Positions 26,047-34,656 of a stretch of 64,000 nt of DNA are shown piece after piece. Position numbers and translations under genes: made by a program. Position 1 is the first letter of the stretch, and every line of letters starts with the position of its first letter. Under the pieces are notes generated by a model. That model was not told the DNA's origin. It saw only the letters and a list, made by a program, of their open reading frames with translations, and did no database searches. The stretch comes from Tropicimonas sp. IMCC34043 (GTDB taxonomy: Bacteria > Pseudomonadota > Alphaproteobacteria > Rhodobacterales > Rhodobacteraceae). The stretch spans positions 186,001 through 250,000 of the forward strand of contig NZ_QMEK01000003.1 in the NCBI RefSeq assembly GCF_003390845.1. Reading direction: 5' to 3'.

Positions 26047-26318
26047 GCGAGGTTGCGCGCGCTTCTGTTACGGGCTGTCACCGGACGTTCAGGCGCCCGG
26101 ACCCGACGTGTCGCGCGGGCCTCGGCAAATCCCGCGGCCGGCACCTCTGACGGCGACAGCCGCTGGTGGTGTCGGCGGCCGCGCATTTTCCGGTGATCGA
26201 GGCGAAGGTCGAACCGCGAGCGGTTGAACAGGTGAAGCCTGCCGTGCCATCTGCATCCAAAGGCGATGGGCCAGCGCTCGTCCGTCTGCACGAAATCGTC
26301 TTCGCAAAGGACCGTTCC

Positions 26319-27503
26319 ATGTCGACCGTCAGCAACCTTGCAGAGGCGACAACGCTCGCCAATTGGCGCACACAGCCGTTCAACGGCTGGAGCTTTCACC
26401 ACGTCGATGCCCTGGTGGACGGACGGCGCATCGGTGCCGACGGGCGGCAAAGCAGGCTTGATGCCGGGCCGCGGGTCGATCTTTCGACGATCCTTCTGCC
26501 CTCGGGCGAGACTGTCGAGGATGCCTTGGCGTCCTCCTGCACCGATGCCTTCATCGTCCTGCACCAGGGCCGGGTGGTCGCAGAACGCTATGACGCTCTG
26601 ATGGGGCCGGAAGATCGGCACATTGTCTTCTCGGTTTCCAAGTCGCTGACCGGGTCGCTGGCGGGGGTTCTGGTGGAAACCGGCGCGCTTGATCCCGACG
26701 CACCGGTTGTCGACTACGTGCCCGAGCTGAAGGGTTCGGCCTGGGGCGATGCCAGTGTGCGTCACGTGCTCGACATGACCGTGTCGGTCCGCTTCATCGA
26801 GGATTACTTCGATCCGCAGGGCGATGTCGCGCGCTACCGGGTGGCGATGGATTGGAATCCGCCGGGCGAGCTGCCCTATGCCGGCGGTCTGCATGATTTC
26901 TTCCCGGGCCTTCCGAAGGACGCGGACGAACATGGCGAGACATTCCACTATGTCTCGCCCAATTCCGACGTGCTGGGCTGGATCCTCGAAAGGGCGTCGG
27001 GCAAGACCCTGGCCGAGCTGATGTCGCAGATGATCTGGACCCCGCTCGGGGCCGAGGCAGACGGGTGGATCACCGTCGACCGGAACGGCGCGCCGCGCAC
27101 GGCGGGGGGCATCTGCGTCCGGGCGCGCGACCTTGCGCGCTTTGGCGAGATGATGCGCAACATGGGCCGGGCCAACGGCGTGCAGATCGTGCCAGAGGCG
27201 TGGGTCCGGGACATTCTGGCCAACGGCTCGCGCGAGGCATGGGCGCGGGGCGGCATGAAGGATCTGTTCCCGGCCGGCCACTACCGCTCCAAATGGTACG
27301 TTCCGGACAGCTTCCCGGGGGCAATGATGGCGGTCGGGATCCACGGTCAGTGGATCTGTTCCGACCCCGAGGCGGAGCTGACGATCGTGAAACTGTCCTC
27401 TCAGCCGCTTCCAGAGGACCTCGATCTGGATCGCAAGACCCTGTCGGTGTTCGCGGCGCTCAGGCAGTGTTTCCTGCACGGGCTCGAACAACCGGCCGAT
27501 TGA
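26319..27503 (+). CDS. Serine hydrolase, beta-lactamase/class C-like
   Basis: This 394-residue protein belongs to the beta-lactamase-related serine hydrolases. The SxxK nucleophile motif is Ser105-Lys108 in 'VFSVSKSLTG', 'YVSPNSD' matches the Tyr-x-Asn element and 'GIHGQW' the third motif. 'YVPELKGSAWGDASVRHVLD' is typical of esterase EstB or 6-aminohexanoate-dimer hydrolase relatives. There is no signal peptide, so it is cytosolic. ATG 26319 was chosen because AAAGG lies about 9 nt upstream; the open frame extends 51 codons further without conserved sequence. It stands alone, 272 bp after the CMD gene. Confidence 0.88.
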   Translation: MSTVSNLAEATTLANWRTQPFNGWSFHHVDALVDGRRIGADGRQSRLDAGPRVDLSTILLPSGETVEDALASSCTDAFIVLHQGRVVAERYDALMGPEDRHIVFSVSKSLTGSLAGVLVETGALDPDAPVVDYVPELKGSAWGDASVRHVLDMTVSVRFIEDYFDPQGDVARYRVAMDWNPPGELPYAGGLHDFFPGLPKDADEHGETFHYVSPNSDVLGWILERASGKTLAELMSQMIWTPLGAEADGWITVDRNGAPRTAGGICVRARDLARFGEMMRNMGRANGVQIVPEAWVRDILANGSREAWARGGMKDLFPAGHYRSKWYVPDSFPGAMMAVGIHGQWICSDPEAELTIVKLSSQPLPEDLDLDRKTLSVFAALRQCFLHGLEQPAD

Positions 27504-27880
27504 CGCCGCGGCGGCCTGATCCTGCCGGGCATCCGAGGTTCGGGTCGTCCGCACCGGCAAGCGGTTGGGCATGTCCGTGGAATCGACCCCAACTTGGTAC
27601 CAACGGTTCGTCGGGGGGTGCCTTGCACCCAAAGCGCGCGGCCACTGACGTTCTTCGCGGAGCACTTTCCGATGCAGATCCATGGCGGATGGGCATTGTT
27701 GACGCGCCCATCGGCCCTATATCGGAACTCGACTGCCATTGACGCGAGCGGCGCCGCCACGCTTGCGCCCATGTAGGACCCTCCGCTCAGCCGACGCCGT
27801 GCGCCGTATGCCGCGGCATCCGTCGGCTTCGCCAACAACCATCGTCGGGCCCCGGGCCGGACCCCCAAAGGACATCCCTC
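27504..27880. other. 377-bp intergenic region before the NADP oxidoreductase gene
   Basis: No gene is supported here. TTGACG at 27699-27704 is a possible -35, but the nearest TATA-like element (TATATC, 27718-27723) is only 13 bp away, so no promoter is called. The short frames lack the codon bias of the neighbouring genes. Confidence 0.5.
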
Positions 27881-28912
27881 ATGACACAATCCAGCACCCA
27901 AAATCGCAGGTTCGTTCTGGCCGAACGCCCCAAGGGCGAACCCGATGACAGCACCCTGCGGCTGGAGACCGTCGATCTGCCGACCCCCGGCAAGGGCCAG
28001 ATGCTGCTGCGCAACGAATATCTCTCGCTCGACCCCTACATGCGCGGCAGGATGAGCGACGCGCCCTCCTATGCCGCCCCGGTCGAGGTCGGCGCCGTGA
28101 TGGTGGGCGGCACGGTCGCACAGGTGGTCAGCTCGGACGTCTCCGGCTTTGCGCCGGGTGACTGGGTCGTCGCCTTTGGCGGTTGGCAGGACTACGCGCT
28201 GTCCGATGGCACGGGCGTGATCAACATGGGCAAGGCGCCCCAGACCCCTTCCTGGGCGCTTGGTGTGCTGGGCATGCCGGGCCTTACCGCCTGGGCGGGC
28301 CTGACCCAGATCGGTCAACCGAAAGCCGGGGAAACCCTGGTGGTCGCGGGGGCCAGCGGCCCGGTCGGCGCAACCGTGGGTCAGATCGGCAAGATCCTCG
28401 GCCTTCGCGTTGTGGGCATCGCGGGCGGCGCCGAGAAATGCGCGCATGTGGTTGAAACGCTCGGTTTTGACGCCTGCATCGACTACAAGGCCGACGGCTT
28501 TCCCGAGGCGCTGAAAGCGGCCGTTCCCGAAGGCATCGACATCTATTTCGAGAATGTCGGCGGCGCGGTCTTTGATGCGGTGCTGCCGCTGCTCAACACC
28601 TCGGCCCGTGTTCCGGTCTGTGGCCTGATCTCGCAATACAACGCCACCTCGCTGCCCGATGGCCCCGACCGCCTGAGCCTGCTGATGGGCACGATCCTGC
28701 GCAAGCGGATGACCATGCGCGGCTTCATCGTCTTTGACGATTTCGGCCATCTCTATCCAGAATTCGCCAGGCAGATGGGCGATTGGGTGAAGCAGGGAAA
28801 GATCCAGTATCGCGAGGAAATGATCGAGGGGCTGGAACAGGCGCCCGCGGCCTTCGTTGGCCTGCTGCGAGGCGAGGCGTTTGGCAAGCGTGTCATCAAG
28901 CTGAGCGTTTGA
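27881..28912 (+). CDS. NADP-dependent oxidoreductase, MDR superfamily (CurA-like)
   Basis: This 343-residue zinc-free medium-chain dehydrogenase/reductase has 'LSLDPYMRGRMSD' and 'VMVGGTVAQVVSSDVSGF' at the N-terminus, the nucleotide-binding stretch 'GASGPVGATVGQIGKILG', and 'IDIYFENVGGAVFDAVLP'. This pattern marks leukotriene B4 12-hydroxydehydrogenase/curcumin reductase-like enzymes that reduce alpha,beta-unsaturated carbonyls with NADPH. The downstream DJ-1-like gene, 27 bp away, suggests a shared carbonyl- or stress-detoxification transcript. Confidence 0.94.
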   Translation: MTQSSTQNRRFVLAERPKGEPDDSTLRLETVDLPTPGKGQMLLRNEYLSLDPYMRGRMSDAPSYAAPVEVGAVMVGGTVAQVVSSDVSGFAPGDWVVAFGGWQDYALSDGTGVINMGKAPQTPSWALGVLGMPGLTAWAGLTQIGQPKAGETLVVAGASGPVGATVGQIGKILGLRVVGIAGGAEKCAHVVETLGFDACIDYKADGFPEALKAAVPEGIDIYFENVGGAVFDAVLPLLNTSARVPVCGLISQYNATSLPDGPDRLSLLMGTILRKRMTMRGFIVFDDFGHLYPEFARQMGDWVKQGKIQYREEMIEGLEQAPAAFVGLLRGEAFGKRVIKLSV

Positions 28913-28939
28913 AACCAACAGACGAAAGGTAATGATCCG

Positions 28940-29614
28940 ATGAACATTCTCATGGTTCTGACATCCCACGACCAGTTGGGCGACACTGGCAAGAAAACCG
29001 GCTTCTGGCTCGAGGAATTCGCGGCCCCCTATTATGTCTTCAAGGATGCCGGCGCCGAGATCACCCTTGCGTCGCCCAAGGGCGGCCAACCGCCGCTTGA
29101 CCCGTCAAGCGATGCCGAGGATGCCCAGACCGAGGCCACGAAACGCTTCAAGGGGGACGAAGACGCGCAGAAGGCCCTGGCCAGCACCAAGGTCCTTTCG
29201 ACGGTTTCCGCAGACGGCTTCGACGCCATCTTCTATCCCGGCGGGCACGGCCCGCTGTGGGACCTCGCGGAGGACGGCGACAGCAAGACGCTGATCGAGA
29301 CCTTCGCGGCAAGCGACCGTCCCATCGGCGCGGTCTGCCACGCCCCGGCGGTATTCCGCCACCCCAAGGGTGCCGACGGCAAGCCGCTGGTTGCCGGACG
29401 GACGGTGACCGGTTTTACCAATAGCGAGGAAGAAGGTGTCGGCCTGACCGAGGTCGTGCCGTTCCTGGTCGAGGATATGCTGGTGGCCAATGGCGGCGAC
29501 TACCAGAAGGGCGCCGACTGGGGTTCTTTCGTGGTGACCGACGGCAAACTGGTGACAGGCCAGAATCCCGCCTCCTCCGAGGAAGCGGCACGCAAGCTGC
29601 TGAGCCTTCTGTAG
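28940..29614 (+). CDS. DJ-1/PfpI family protein (type 1 glutamine amidotransferase-like)
   Basis: This 224-residue protein has the DJ-1/Hsp31 fold. The nucleophile elbow is Cys133-His134 in 'GAVCHAPAV', 'FYPGGHGPLWDL' forms the oxyanion side, and the N-terminus 'MNILMVLTSHDQLGDTGKKT' is typical of the Hsp31-like subgroup. Relatives act as glyoxalases or chaperones against reactive carbonyls. It follows the NADP oxidoreductase gene on the same strand, and a joint role in aldehyde or methylglyoxal stress is plausible. AAAGG before the ATG. Confidence 0.92.
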   Translation: MNILMVLTSHDQLGDTGKKTGFWLEEFAAPYYVFKDAGAEITLASPKGGQPPLDPSSDAEDAQTEATKRFKGDEDAQKALASTKVLSTVSADGFDAIFYPGGHGPLWDLAEDGDSKTLIETFAASDRPIGAVCHAPAVFRHPKGADGKPLVAGRTVTGFTNSEEEGVGLTEVVPFLVEDMLVANGGDYQKGADWGSFVVTDGKLVTGQNPASSEEAARKLLSLL

Positions 29615-29925
29615 GGCGCAGCCGGATCTTGCCGGCACGCCATTCTGGATGCGCGGGAAACGTGCGACCACATCCTCAGTCGGGGCAGGGTGCGGGCCGA
29701 TCTGGTATTGCCGAAGGCGGCGCCGATTTGCCCGGCACGGCCATGGTGTTGGCGTGCGATGACGATGGGGGCGGCAATCGGCGCGCTGCGGCCGGGGCTT
29801 GGCGAGCCGTCGCCGCGGCGCCATGAGAACGGAACAAGCACAGAACAGGAAACCGATAACTTGCGTGGCGGCACCCGCAACCCGCTTGACGCCCCCGACC
29901 GAAAAACCTAAGAAACGCGGGCCGT
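29615..29925. other. 311-bp region between the DJ-1 gene and tRNA-Trp
   Basis: No protein gene is supported. It ends in a good promoter for the tRNA gene (separate entry). No clear terminator for the DJ-1 gene is seen. Confidence 0.5.
29886..29914 (+). promoter_or_regulatory. Promoter of tRNA-Trp
   Basis: TTGACG (29886-29891) and TAAGAA (29909-29914) are separated by exactly 17 bp. The expected start, about 29921, lies just before the mature tRNA 5' end at 29926. Confidence 0.7.
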
Positions 29926-30001
29926 AGGGGTATAGCTCAGCTGGTAGAGCGACGGTCTCCAAAACCGTAGGTCGCGGGTTCGAGCCCTGCTGCCCCTGCC
30001 A
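29926..30001 (+). tRNA. trnW: tRNA-Trp (anticodon CCA)
   Basis: The 76-nt cloverleaf is complete. Acceptor AGGGGTA (29926-29932) pairs with TGCCCCT (29991-29997); D-stem GCTC/GAGC; anticodon stem ACGGT/ACCGT around loop CTCCAAA with CCA at 29959-29961; T-stem GCGGG/CCTGC with loop TTCGAGC; discriminator G and encoded CCA. In many alphaproteobacteria this gene lies directly upstream of secE; here secE is about 6.8 kb away. Confidence 0.97.
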
Positions 30002-30302
30002 TTCAATCCATTGAGAACTTCGGGATCAAGAGTCGATTCCCTTGGACCAGTCGGGCTTCCAGTCGGGTGTCCTTTTCCGGCTTCGTGTGCCTCGCGCTTG
30101 CTCATGGCGGCGTCGGCAAGCCGCGAGTCGCGGCTCGGATAGTGCGCGTCGAGGTCCCGGGCGGTGGGACGCAGGCGGCGCGCCATCCACCGCACGTAAC
30201 GTTTGATCGGCAGGAAAAATCAGGCGATCAAGACGTCAAACGGCAGTCCGCCTGGGGAATGTCGGATTGAATCAGGTTCCACCGACCTGAGAAGGAAAAG
30301 AC
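30002..30302. other. 301-bp region after tRNA-Trp with a possible gene fragment on the minus strand
   Basis: On the minus strand a frame from GTG 30195 shows about 37 codons with strong G/C third positions ('RWMARRLRPTARDLDAHYP' and onward), then loses that bias near 30085 and runs into the tRNA. This looks like the surviving front of a truncated gene, but no family is recognised. Nothing else is seen. Confidence 0.3.
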
Positions 30303-30887
30303 ATGAAGCAAATTGCGTCCCTGGCTTTGACGGTCCTACTCGTCGCCGCGCCCTCCCTGCCAGCTCTCGCCGAGGCCGCGCTTCCGGAAGGGGCAAGCAT
30401 CGCGAAAGATGCCAAGGCACTTCTCACCTACACGCCCAAAGCCAATCCCGGCACGGCCGATTTTGACGCGACCGATCGGCTGGCCATCGCCAATCAGATC
30501 TACGCCTACTCATTTGCATATGACAATTACGAGTCAGAGGCGTGGTTCGATCTGTTCACCTCTGACGCCGTGTTTGTCGCCGGGGTTCCGGGAGAGCAGG
30601 CGATTTCATTCAGCGGAGACGGCTTCCGGACGTTTTGGACAGAACGTATGAAAGAATTCAGCTCCTCCGGGAATCAGCGCCGCCATCTGATGACAAACAT
30701 CCTGTTTCTCGGCCAGACGGCAGACACTGCCCATGTCAGTGTTACCGGACTTTTGACCAATGCGACGAATGGCAAGACTTTCGCCGCGGTGAGCAGCCTG
30801 AATTATGAAGGATGGCTGGTGAAAGGTTCGGACGGCTGGAAAATCCAGCGCTGGCATGACTTTCCGGATTCTGTCGTTCCTGAATGA
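30303..30887 (+). CDS. Secreted nuclear transport factor 2 (SnoaL-like) family protein
   Basis: This 194-residue protein starts with a signal peptide ('SLALTVLLVAAPSLPALAEA', cleavage near residue 24). The mature part resembles the NTF2/SnoaL cone fold: 'DRLAIANQIYAYSFAYDNYE', 'WFDLFTSDAVFVAGVPGE', 'RRHLMTNILFLGQTADTAHV', and the final 'GWKIQRWHDFPD'. SnoaL-like domains are cyclases, isomerases or ligand-binding modules; a secreted stand-alone copy has no predictable function. GAGAAGG precedes the ATG. Its A/T-rich codon use differs from the core genes, consistent with transfer. No operon partner. Confidence 0.82.
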   Translation: MKQIASLALTVLLVAAPSLPALAEAALPEGASIAKDAKALLTYTPKANPGTADFDATDRLAIANQIYAYSFAYDNYESEAWFDLFTSDAVFVAGVPGEQAISFSGDGFRTFWTERMKEFSSSGNQRRHLMTNILFLGQTADTAHVSVTGLLTNATNGKTFAAVSSLNYEGWLVKGSDGWKIQRWHDFPDSVVPE

Positions 30888-30970
30888 TATTCTCAAACTG
30901 CCACGAACAAATGGGCAATGGGTGATTAACTGTCTCGAGGGTGGCGGCTGTTCTGCATGACTCCGCTACC

Positions 30971-31014
30971 GGCTACGGTGGGACCGACAGGCGGTACTGC
31001 CGGGCACCGTAGCC
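30971..31014. repeat. 10-bp perfect inverted repeat downstream of the SnoaL-like gene
   Basis: GGCTACGGTG (30971-30980) and CACCGTAGCC (31005-31014) are exact reverse complements around a 24-nt loop. It lies 84 bp after the SnoaL-like gene and before the convergent hydrolase gene. There is no U-run. It could be a terminator-like hairpin, a protein site or a mobile-element remnant. Confidence 0.5.
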
Positions 31015-31131
31015 AGGGAGATTGTGCGTCGACTGAGAGAAAGCGAGCCTCCACGTCGACACTGGGCTAGACCGGCAGTGCGGACAAAGCGGCCGCCGAG
31101 ATTTATGGCGTGATGGCAATCACACCTGAAT

Positions 31132-32076
31132 TCATCTCTGTTTCAACGTGATTTCCGCAATGGACCCCGCGCGTTCTTTCAGCGCGGACTGGCTTTGTGT
31201 CCAAGCGGCGGGCTCGATGGCGAACCTGCTCCTCAGCCAGGCCAGCGTCAGCCGCCGCGTGGCCTCCAGCGCGTCGGGCACCTCTGCTTCGGTTTCGCGC
31301 GCGTCCCACCCGGCGATGCCGCCAAGGCCATGGCCGACGCCGTTGATCGTCAGCAGGGCATCGGCCCCGGGGGCGTCATAAAAGGGATCCGCATGCCACT
31401 CGGGGCCACGGGGCGTGAAATGGGGATCGTCGTCGGCACCGCAAACCACGAGCGTCGGGATGCTGATACCGCTGAAGTCCACGTCGAAGAAGGGAAAGCG
31501 CTCCGCGTTTTCTTGTGTCAGGTCCGCGCCGCCTCGGCCCGGGGCCGCCAGCAGAATGCCGGCACGGATGCGCGGATCGGAAAAGTCCTCGCCCTGCAAG
31601 CGCGCGCCAAGGAGCAGGCCGCAGGTGAAGCCGCCGAAGGAATGTCCGGCCACCGCAATCCGCTCGTGGTCCAGCCGCCCGGCCACGGCCGGTGCCTGCC
31701 GCTCGACCTCGGCCAGTTGGTCAAGGATGGCGCGCATTTCCTCCACCCTCTCGCGCCAGAAGAAGGGCCCATTGGGCAGATCGGGGTCCAGCCCGCCGAT
31801 CCGAGAGCTCGCTTGCGTCGGCTGGATAACGGCCAGCCCCCGTTCGGCCCAGAACTGGGCAAGCGGGGCGTAGCCGTCCTTGGAGGGGAGGTAGTTCGAG
31901 GGACCAAAGCCATGCGACAGGATAACGATGGGCAGGTCACCCCCGGCCGCCGGTGCGGTAAGGCGCAGCTCAAGCGGCTGGCGGCCCGGCATGGGCAGCC
32001 GGATCGGCGTATAGGCGACGGTTATGTCCGGCTCTGGCGTCGGCAGAGCGCGGGACAGGGTGATCAGTCTGTTCAT
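31132..32076 (-). CDS. Alpha/beta hydrolase (platelet-activating-factor acetylhydrolase/dienelactone hydrolase-like)
   Basis: This 314-residue protein has the alpha/beta-hydrolase landmarks: oxyanion loop 'VILSHGFGPSNY' near residue 55, nucleophile Ser146 in 'GHSFGG', an acidic residue in 'VVCGADDDPHFTP' and a His in 'NGVGHGLGG'. ATG 32076 was chosen because AGGAAA lies 6 nt before it. There is no signal peptide. It is transcribed divergently from an AraC-type regulator gene 189 bp away, an arrangement that suggests regulation by that protein. The natural ester or lactone is unknown. Confidence 0.87.
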   Translation of the reverse strand: MNRLITLSRALPTPEPDITVAYTPIRLPMPGRQPLELRLTAPAAGGDLPIVILSHGFGPSNYLPSKDGYAPLAQFWAERGLAVIQPTQASSRIGGLDPDLPNGPFFWRERVEEMRAILDQLAEVERQAPAVAGRLDHERIAVAGHSFGGFTCGLLLGARLQGEDFSDPRIRAGILLAAPGRGGADLTQENAERFPFFDVDFSGISIPTLVVCGADDDPHFTPRGPEWHADPFYDAPGADALLTINGVGHGLGGIAGWDARETEAEVPDALEATRRLTLAWLRSRFAIEPAAWTQSQSALKERAGSIAEITLKQR

Positions 32077-32265
32077 GGGGCATTTCCTGTCGAAAGGGAT
32101 GGCGGCATCGCATGGGTCACGCCGTGCCAGAAACCGGAGGAACAACCGGTGGCAAGAATACGGGGCATGTGACGTCTCCTTGTCTTGTGTGACAGAGAGA
32201 TAGACGGCAGAAACTGATCGTTCTATATGCAGATGTCCATAATCATCAATAGATCGTCCAGATCC

Positions 32266-33177
32266 ATGCTCGACAGTGCCTCAGATCCTCTTTCCAGCGT
32301 TGTCACCCTTCTCCGGCCTGCAGTCTCCATTTCAAAGATGGTCGAGGCTGGTGGCCAGTGGTTGGTAGAGCGTCACAACATGGCCAGCCCCTTCTACTGC
32401 GCGATGGTTGAAGGGCAGTGCCGGCTGCACGTCATCGGGCGCGATCCGGTCACGCTGAGGGCAGGAGATTTCGTGCTGATCCCCCACCTGCAGGGCTTCA
32501 CCATGTCAAGCGAGGTGCCCCCGTCCCCGCATGTGCCTCGCCTTCCGCTTGAAACCGGCCCCGGGCTTTTCCGGCTTGGCCTGCCAGAGGCTCCGGTTGA
32601 TGTTCGCGCCCTCGTCGGGCATTGCCGCTTCGATACGCCTGCAAGTGACCTGCTTGTGTCGCTGTTGCCAGAGATGATCCATGTCTCCGGCCAAGGCCGC
32701 CTGACCGCCCTTGTGCCCGTCATCCACGAGGAAACCCGTGCCGACCGACCGGGGCGCGAGATGATCCTGGAGCGACTGCTCGAAGTCCTGCTGATCGAGG
32801 CCCTGCGCTCGGGTCCGGCGGCGACCCTGCCGCCGGGGCTGCTGCGCGGCCTGTCGGATTCGAAACTGACCAGTGCATTGCAACGTATCCACACCGAGGC
32901 AGGGGGCGCTCTTTCCGTTTCAGAAATGGCGAAGGACGCCGGCATGTCGCGCTCTGGCTTCTTCGAACGGTTCCGCAGAGAGGTCGGCCGCGCGCCAATG
33001 GAATACGCGACCGACTGGCGCATGGCCGTCGCCAAGACCTTGCTGCGGCAGGGCGGGCTGACCATTACAGAGATCGCGCTGAAGGTCGGTTACGGATCTG
33101 CCAGCGCATTTGGACTGGCTTTTGTCCGACACGAGGGCCAGTCGCCAGGTGCGTTCGCAAACGATGACGGAAGTTAG
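32266..33177 (+). CDS. AraC family transcriptional regulator (cupin_6-type N-terminus)
   Basis: This 303-residue protein has an AraC-binding-like N-terminal cupin domain ('SDPLSSVVTLLRPAVSIS', 'CRLHVIGRDPVTLRAGDFVL') and a C-terminal pair of helix-turn-helices ('LSVSEMAKDAGMSRSGFFE' and 'TITEIALKVGYGSASAFG'). The start at 32266 gives the usual family N-terminus; in-frame ATGs at 32227 and 32233 are possible, and a CATAAT element at 32238-32243 would place a transcript start downstream of those. It diverges from the alpha/beta hydrolase gene, its likely target. Confidence 0.9.
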   Translation: MLDSASDPLSSVVTLLRPAVSISKMVEAGGQWLVERHNMASPFYCAMVEGQCRLHVIGRDPVTLRAGDFVLIPHLQGFTMSSEVPPSPHVPRLPLETGPGLFRLGLPEAPVDVRALVGHCRFDTPASDLLVSLLPEMIHVSGQGRLTALVPVIHEETRADRPGREMILERLLEVLLIEALRSGPAATLPPGLLRGLSDSKLTSALQRIHTEAGGALSVSEMAKDAGMSRSGFFERFRREVGRAPMEYATDWRMAVAKTLLRQGGLTITEIALKVGYGSASAFGLAFVRHEGQSPGAFANDDGS

Positions 33178-33583
33178 AATTGGAAGCGGATGCCGATGAC
33201 ATCGATAATATGCGCCAACAGTCTTTGGCCACTATCGAATTTGGGCTCGGACCGACCCGGCGCGGGCGGCGTTGGGGGGGCGATGGAGGTTGAGCAGGTG
33301 GCGGGATCGGCCATTGTCCCGGCGGGGGGGATGACCAAGGCGCGAGTTCGCGGAGTTCATGAACGTCTCGCGCCCGGCGGTCAGCCAGTGGACTACGCGC
33401 AAGGTTCTCCTCGGGGACGCGATTGTCGGCGACGCCCGGTCATAGCTCCGAAGATCACATTGATGTAGACGTCCCTTCCGATCAGCCGGTGTCTGCGATA
33501 TGGCCGTCCTTGTTCCGGGCCATGCCATCAGCGGTTGCATTTTACCCGCTCCCACCCCGAAAACTGGAATGAGGAGCCAGCTC
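33178..33583. other. 406-bp region between the AraC gene and the TonB-ExbBD operon
   Basis: It contains a broken helix-turn-helix gene (separate entry, 33331-33445). No other gene, terminator or promoter is convincing. Confidence 0.5.
33331..33445 (+). pseudogene. Frameshifted helix-turn-helix gene remnant
   Basis: ATG 33331 starts 'MTKA'; one extra C at about 33343 shifts the frame, after which 'EFAEFMNVSRPAVSQWTTR' and 'KVLLGDAIVGDARS' continue to a TAG at 33443-33445. The 'EFAEFMNVSRPAVSQW' segment is a clear HTH recognition unit as found in phage-type or small DNA-packaging and regulator proteins. Only about 37 codons survive, so this is a decayed remnant that marks past mobile DNA. Confidence 0.45.
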
Positions 33584-34018
33584 ATGTCGTTTCGTCGCTC
33601 TGCTCTAGCGGTATTGGTTTCTGTTGCAGTGCCCGTCATGGCGCTGGCCCAATCCGCCGAAGACGCGCCTCGACAACTTTCCCTGGAACTGAATGGGGTT
33701 CAGGACGTCGGCGGGGCGTGTCGTTTGACGTTCCTGGCGCAGAACCGGACGGGGACGGCGATTGACAAGGCCGTTTTCGAGACGGTGATCTTCGACACGT
33801 CGGGCGGGGTGATGCGGCTGTCGCTCTTTGATTTTCGCGAGTTGCCGGTGGATCGGCCACGGGTGCGGCAGTTCGATCTGCCGGAGATTCCCTGCGACAC
33901 CATCGGAAATGCCCTGATCAATGGCGCAAACTCCTGTGTGATCGATGGCGCGGAGAGCCGCGTCTGTGACACGGAGCTTTCGCTTGGCAGCCGGATCGCA
34001 GTGGAGCTTCTCGGATGA
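33584..34018 (+). CDS. Small secreted protein of the TonB-ExbBD cluster (unknown)
   Basis: This 144-residue protein has a signal peptide ('ALAVLVSVAVPVMALAQ', cleavage near 23) and a mature part of about 120 residues with four cysteines ('GACRL', 'IPCDT', 'NSCVI', 'RVCDT') that could form two disulfides. The mature region looks beta-rich ('RLTFLAQNRTGTAIDKAVFE'). No domain is recognised. GAGGAG lies 7 nt before the ATG. Its stop overlaps the ExbB start by 4 nt, so it is the first gene of the energy-transduction operon and may be a periplasmic partner of it. Confidence 0.8.
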   Translation: MSFRRSALAVLVSVAVPVMALAQSAEDAPRQLSLELNGVQDVGGACRLTFLAQNRTGTAIDKAVFETVIFDTSGGVMRLSLFDFRELPVDRPRVRQFDLPEIPCDTIGNALINGANSCVIDGAESRVCDTELSLGSRIAVELLG

Positions 34019-34656
34019 GCATTCTTGGGGCTTTGCGCGAAGTTCTCGCGCTCGGCGGACCGGTGATCGGGGTCCTGCTTGTGATGTCGGTGCTGACGCT
34101 CGGGGTCACGCTCTACAAGATCTGGCAGTTCCTGGCCTCCGGCGTCGGCCGGCACCGGGTGCTCTCGGAGGCGCTGGCAGCCTGGGATGCGGGTGACCGG
34201 CGGTCGGCCCAGGACCGTCTCGCGCACAGCAGCAGCTACCTCGCGCCGCTCCTGGGCTCGGCGATGAACGCGCCGAGCCAGCCCGGGCTGAACGAACGGC
34301 TCGACGCCGAAGCCGCGGTGGCGCTTGCCGGGCTCGAGCGCGGTTTCCGGTTTCTTGACACGGTTGCACAGATGGCACCGCTTCTGGGGCTGTTTGGAAC
34401 GGTCCTTGGCATGATCGACGCGTTCCAAAGCCTGCAGGCGGCCGGGTCTTCGGTCGATCCGTCGCTGTTGGCGGGCGGCATCTGGGTCGCCCTGCTGACC
34501 ACAGCGGCCGGGCTGGCCGTTGCGATGCCGACCTCGATCATCCTTGCCTGGTTCGAAAGCCAAACTGCCCGCGAGCGGGTGTTCGCGGACAAGGCCTTGC
34601 GAACCGTCCTGGTACCGGGGCAGGGCGATCCTGCGGCCGCATCCACAGATGCGTAA
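34015..34656 (+). CDS. exbB: MotA/TolQ/ExbB proton channel family protein
   Basis: This 213-residue inner-membrane protein has an N-terminal helix (about 15-35, 'VIGVLLVMSVLTLGVTLYK') and two C-terminal helices ('MAPLLGLFGTVLGMIDAF' and 'ALLTTAAGLAVAMPTSIIL'). Those two carry the conserved ExbB/TolQ residues that line the proton path. It lacks the long N-terminal domain of some ExbB proteins. It couples proton flow to TonB together with the two ExbD-like proteins that follow, whose genes overlap or nearly abut. Confidence 0.9.
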   Translation: MSILGALREVLALGGPVIGVLLVMSVLTLGVTLYKIWQFLASGVGRHRVLSEALAAWDAGDRRSAQDRLAHSSSYLAPLLGSAMNAPSQPGLNERLDAEAAVALAGLERGFRFLDTVAQMAPLLGLFGTVLGMIDAFQSLQAAGSSVDPSLLAGGIWVALLTTAAGLAVAMPTSIILAWFESQTARERVFADKALRTVLVPGQGDPAAASTDA

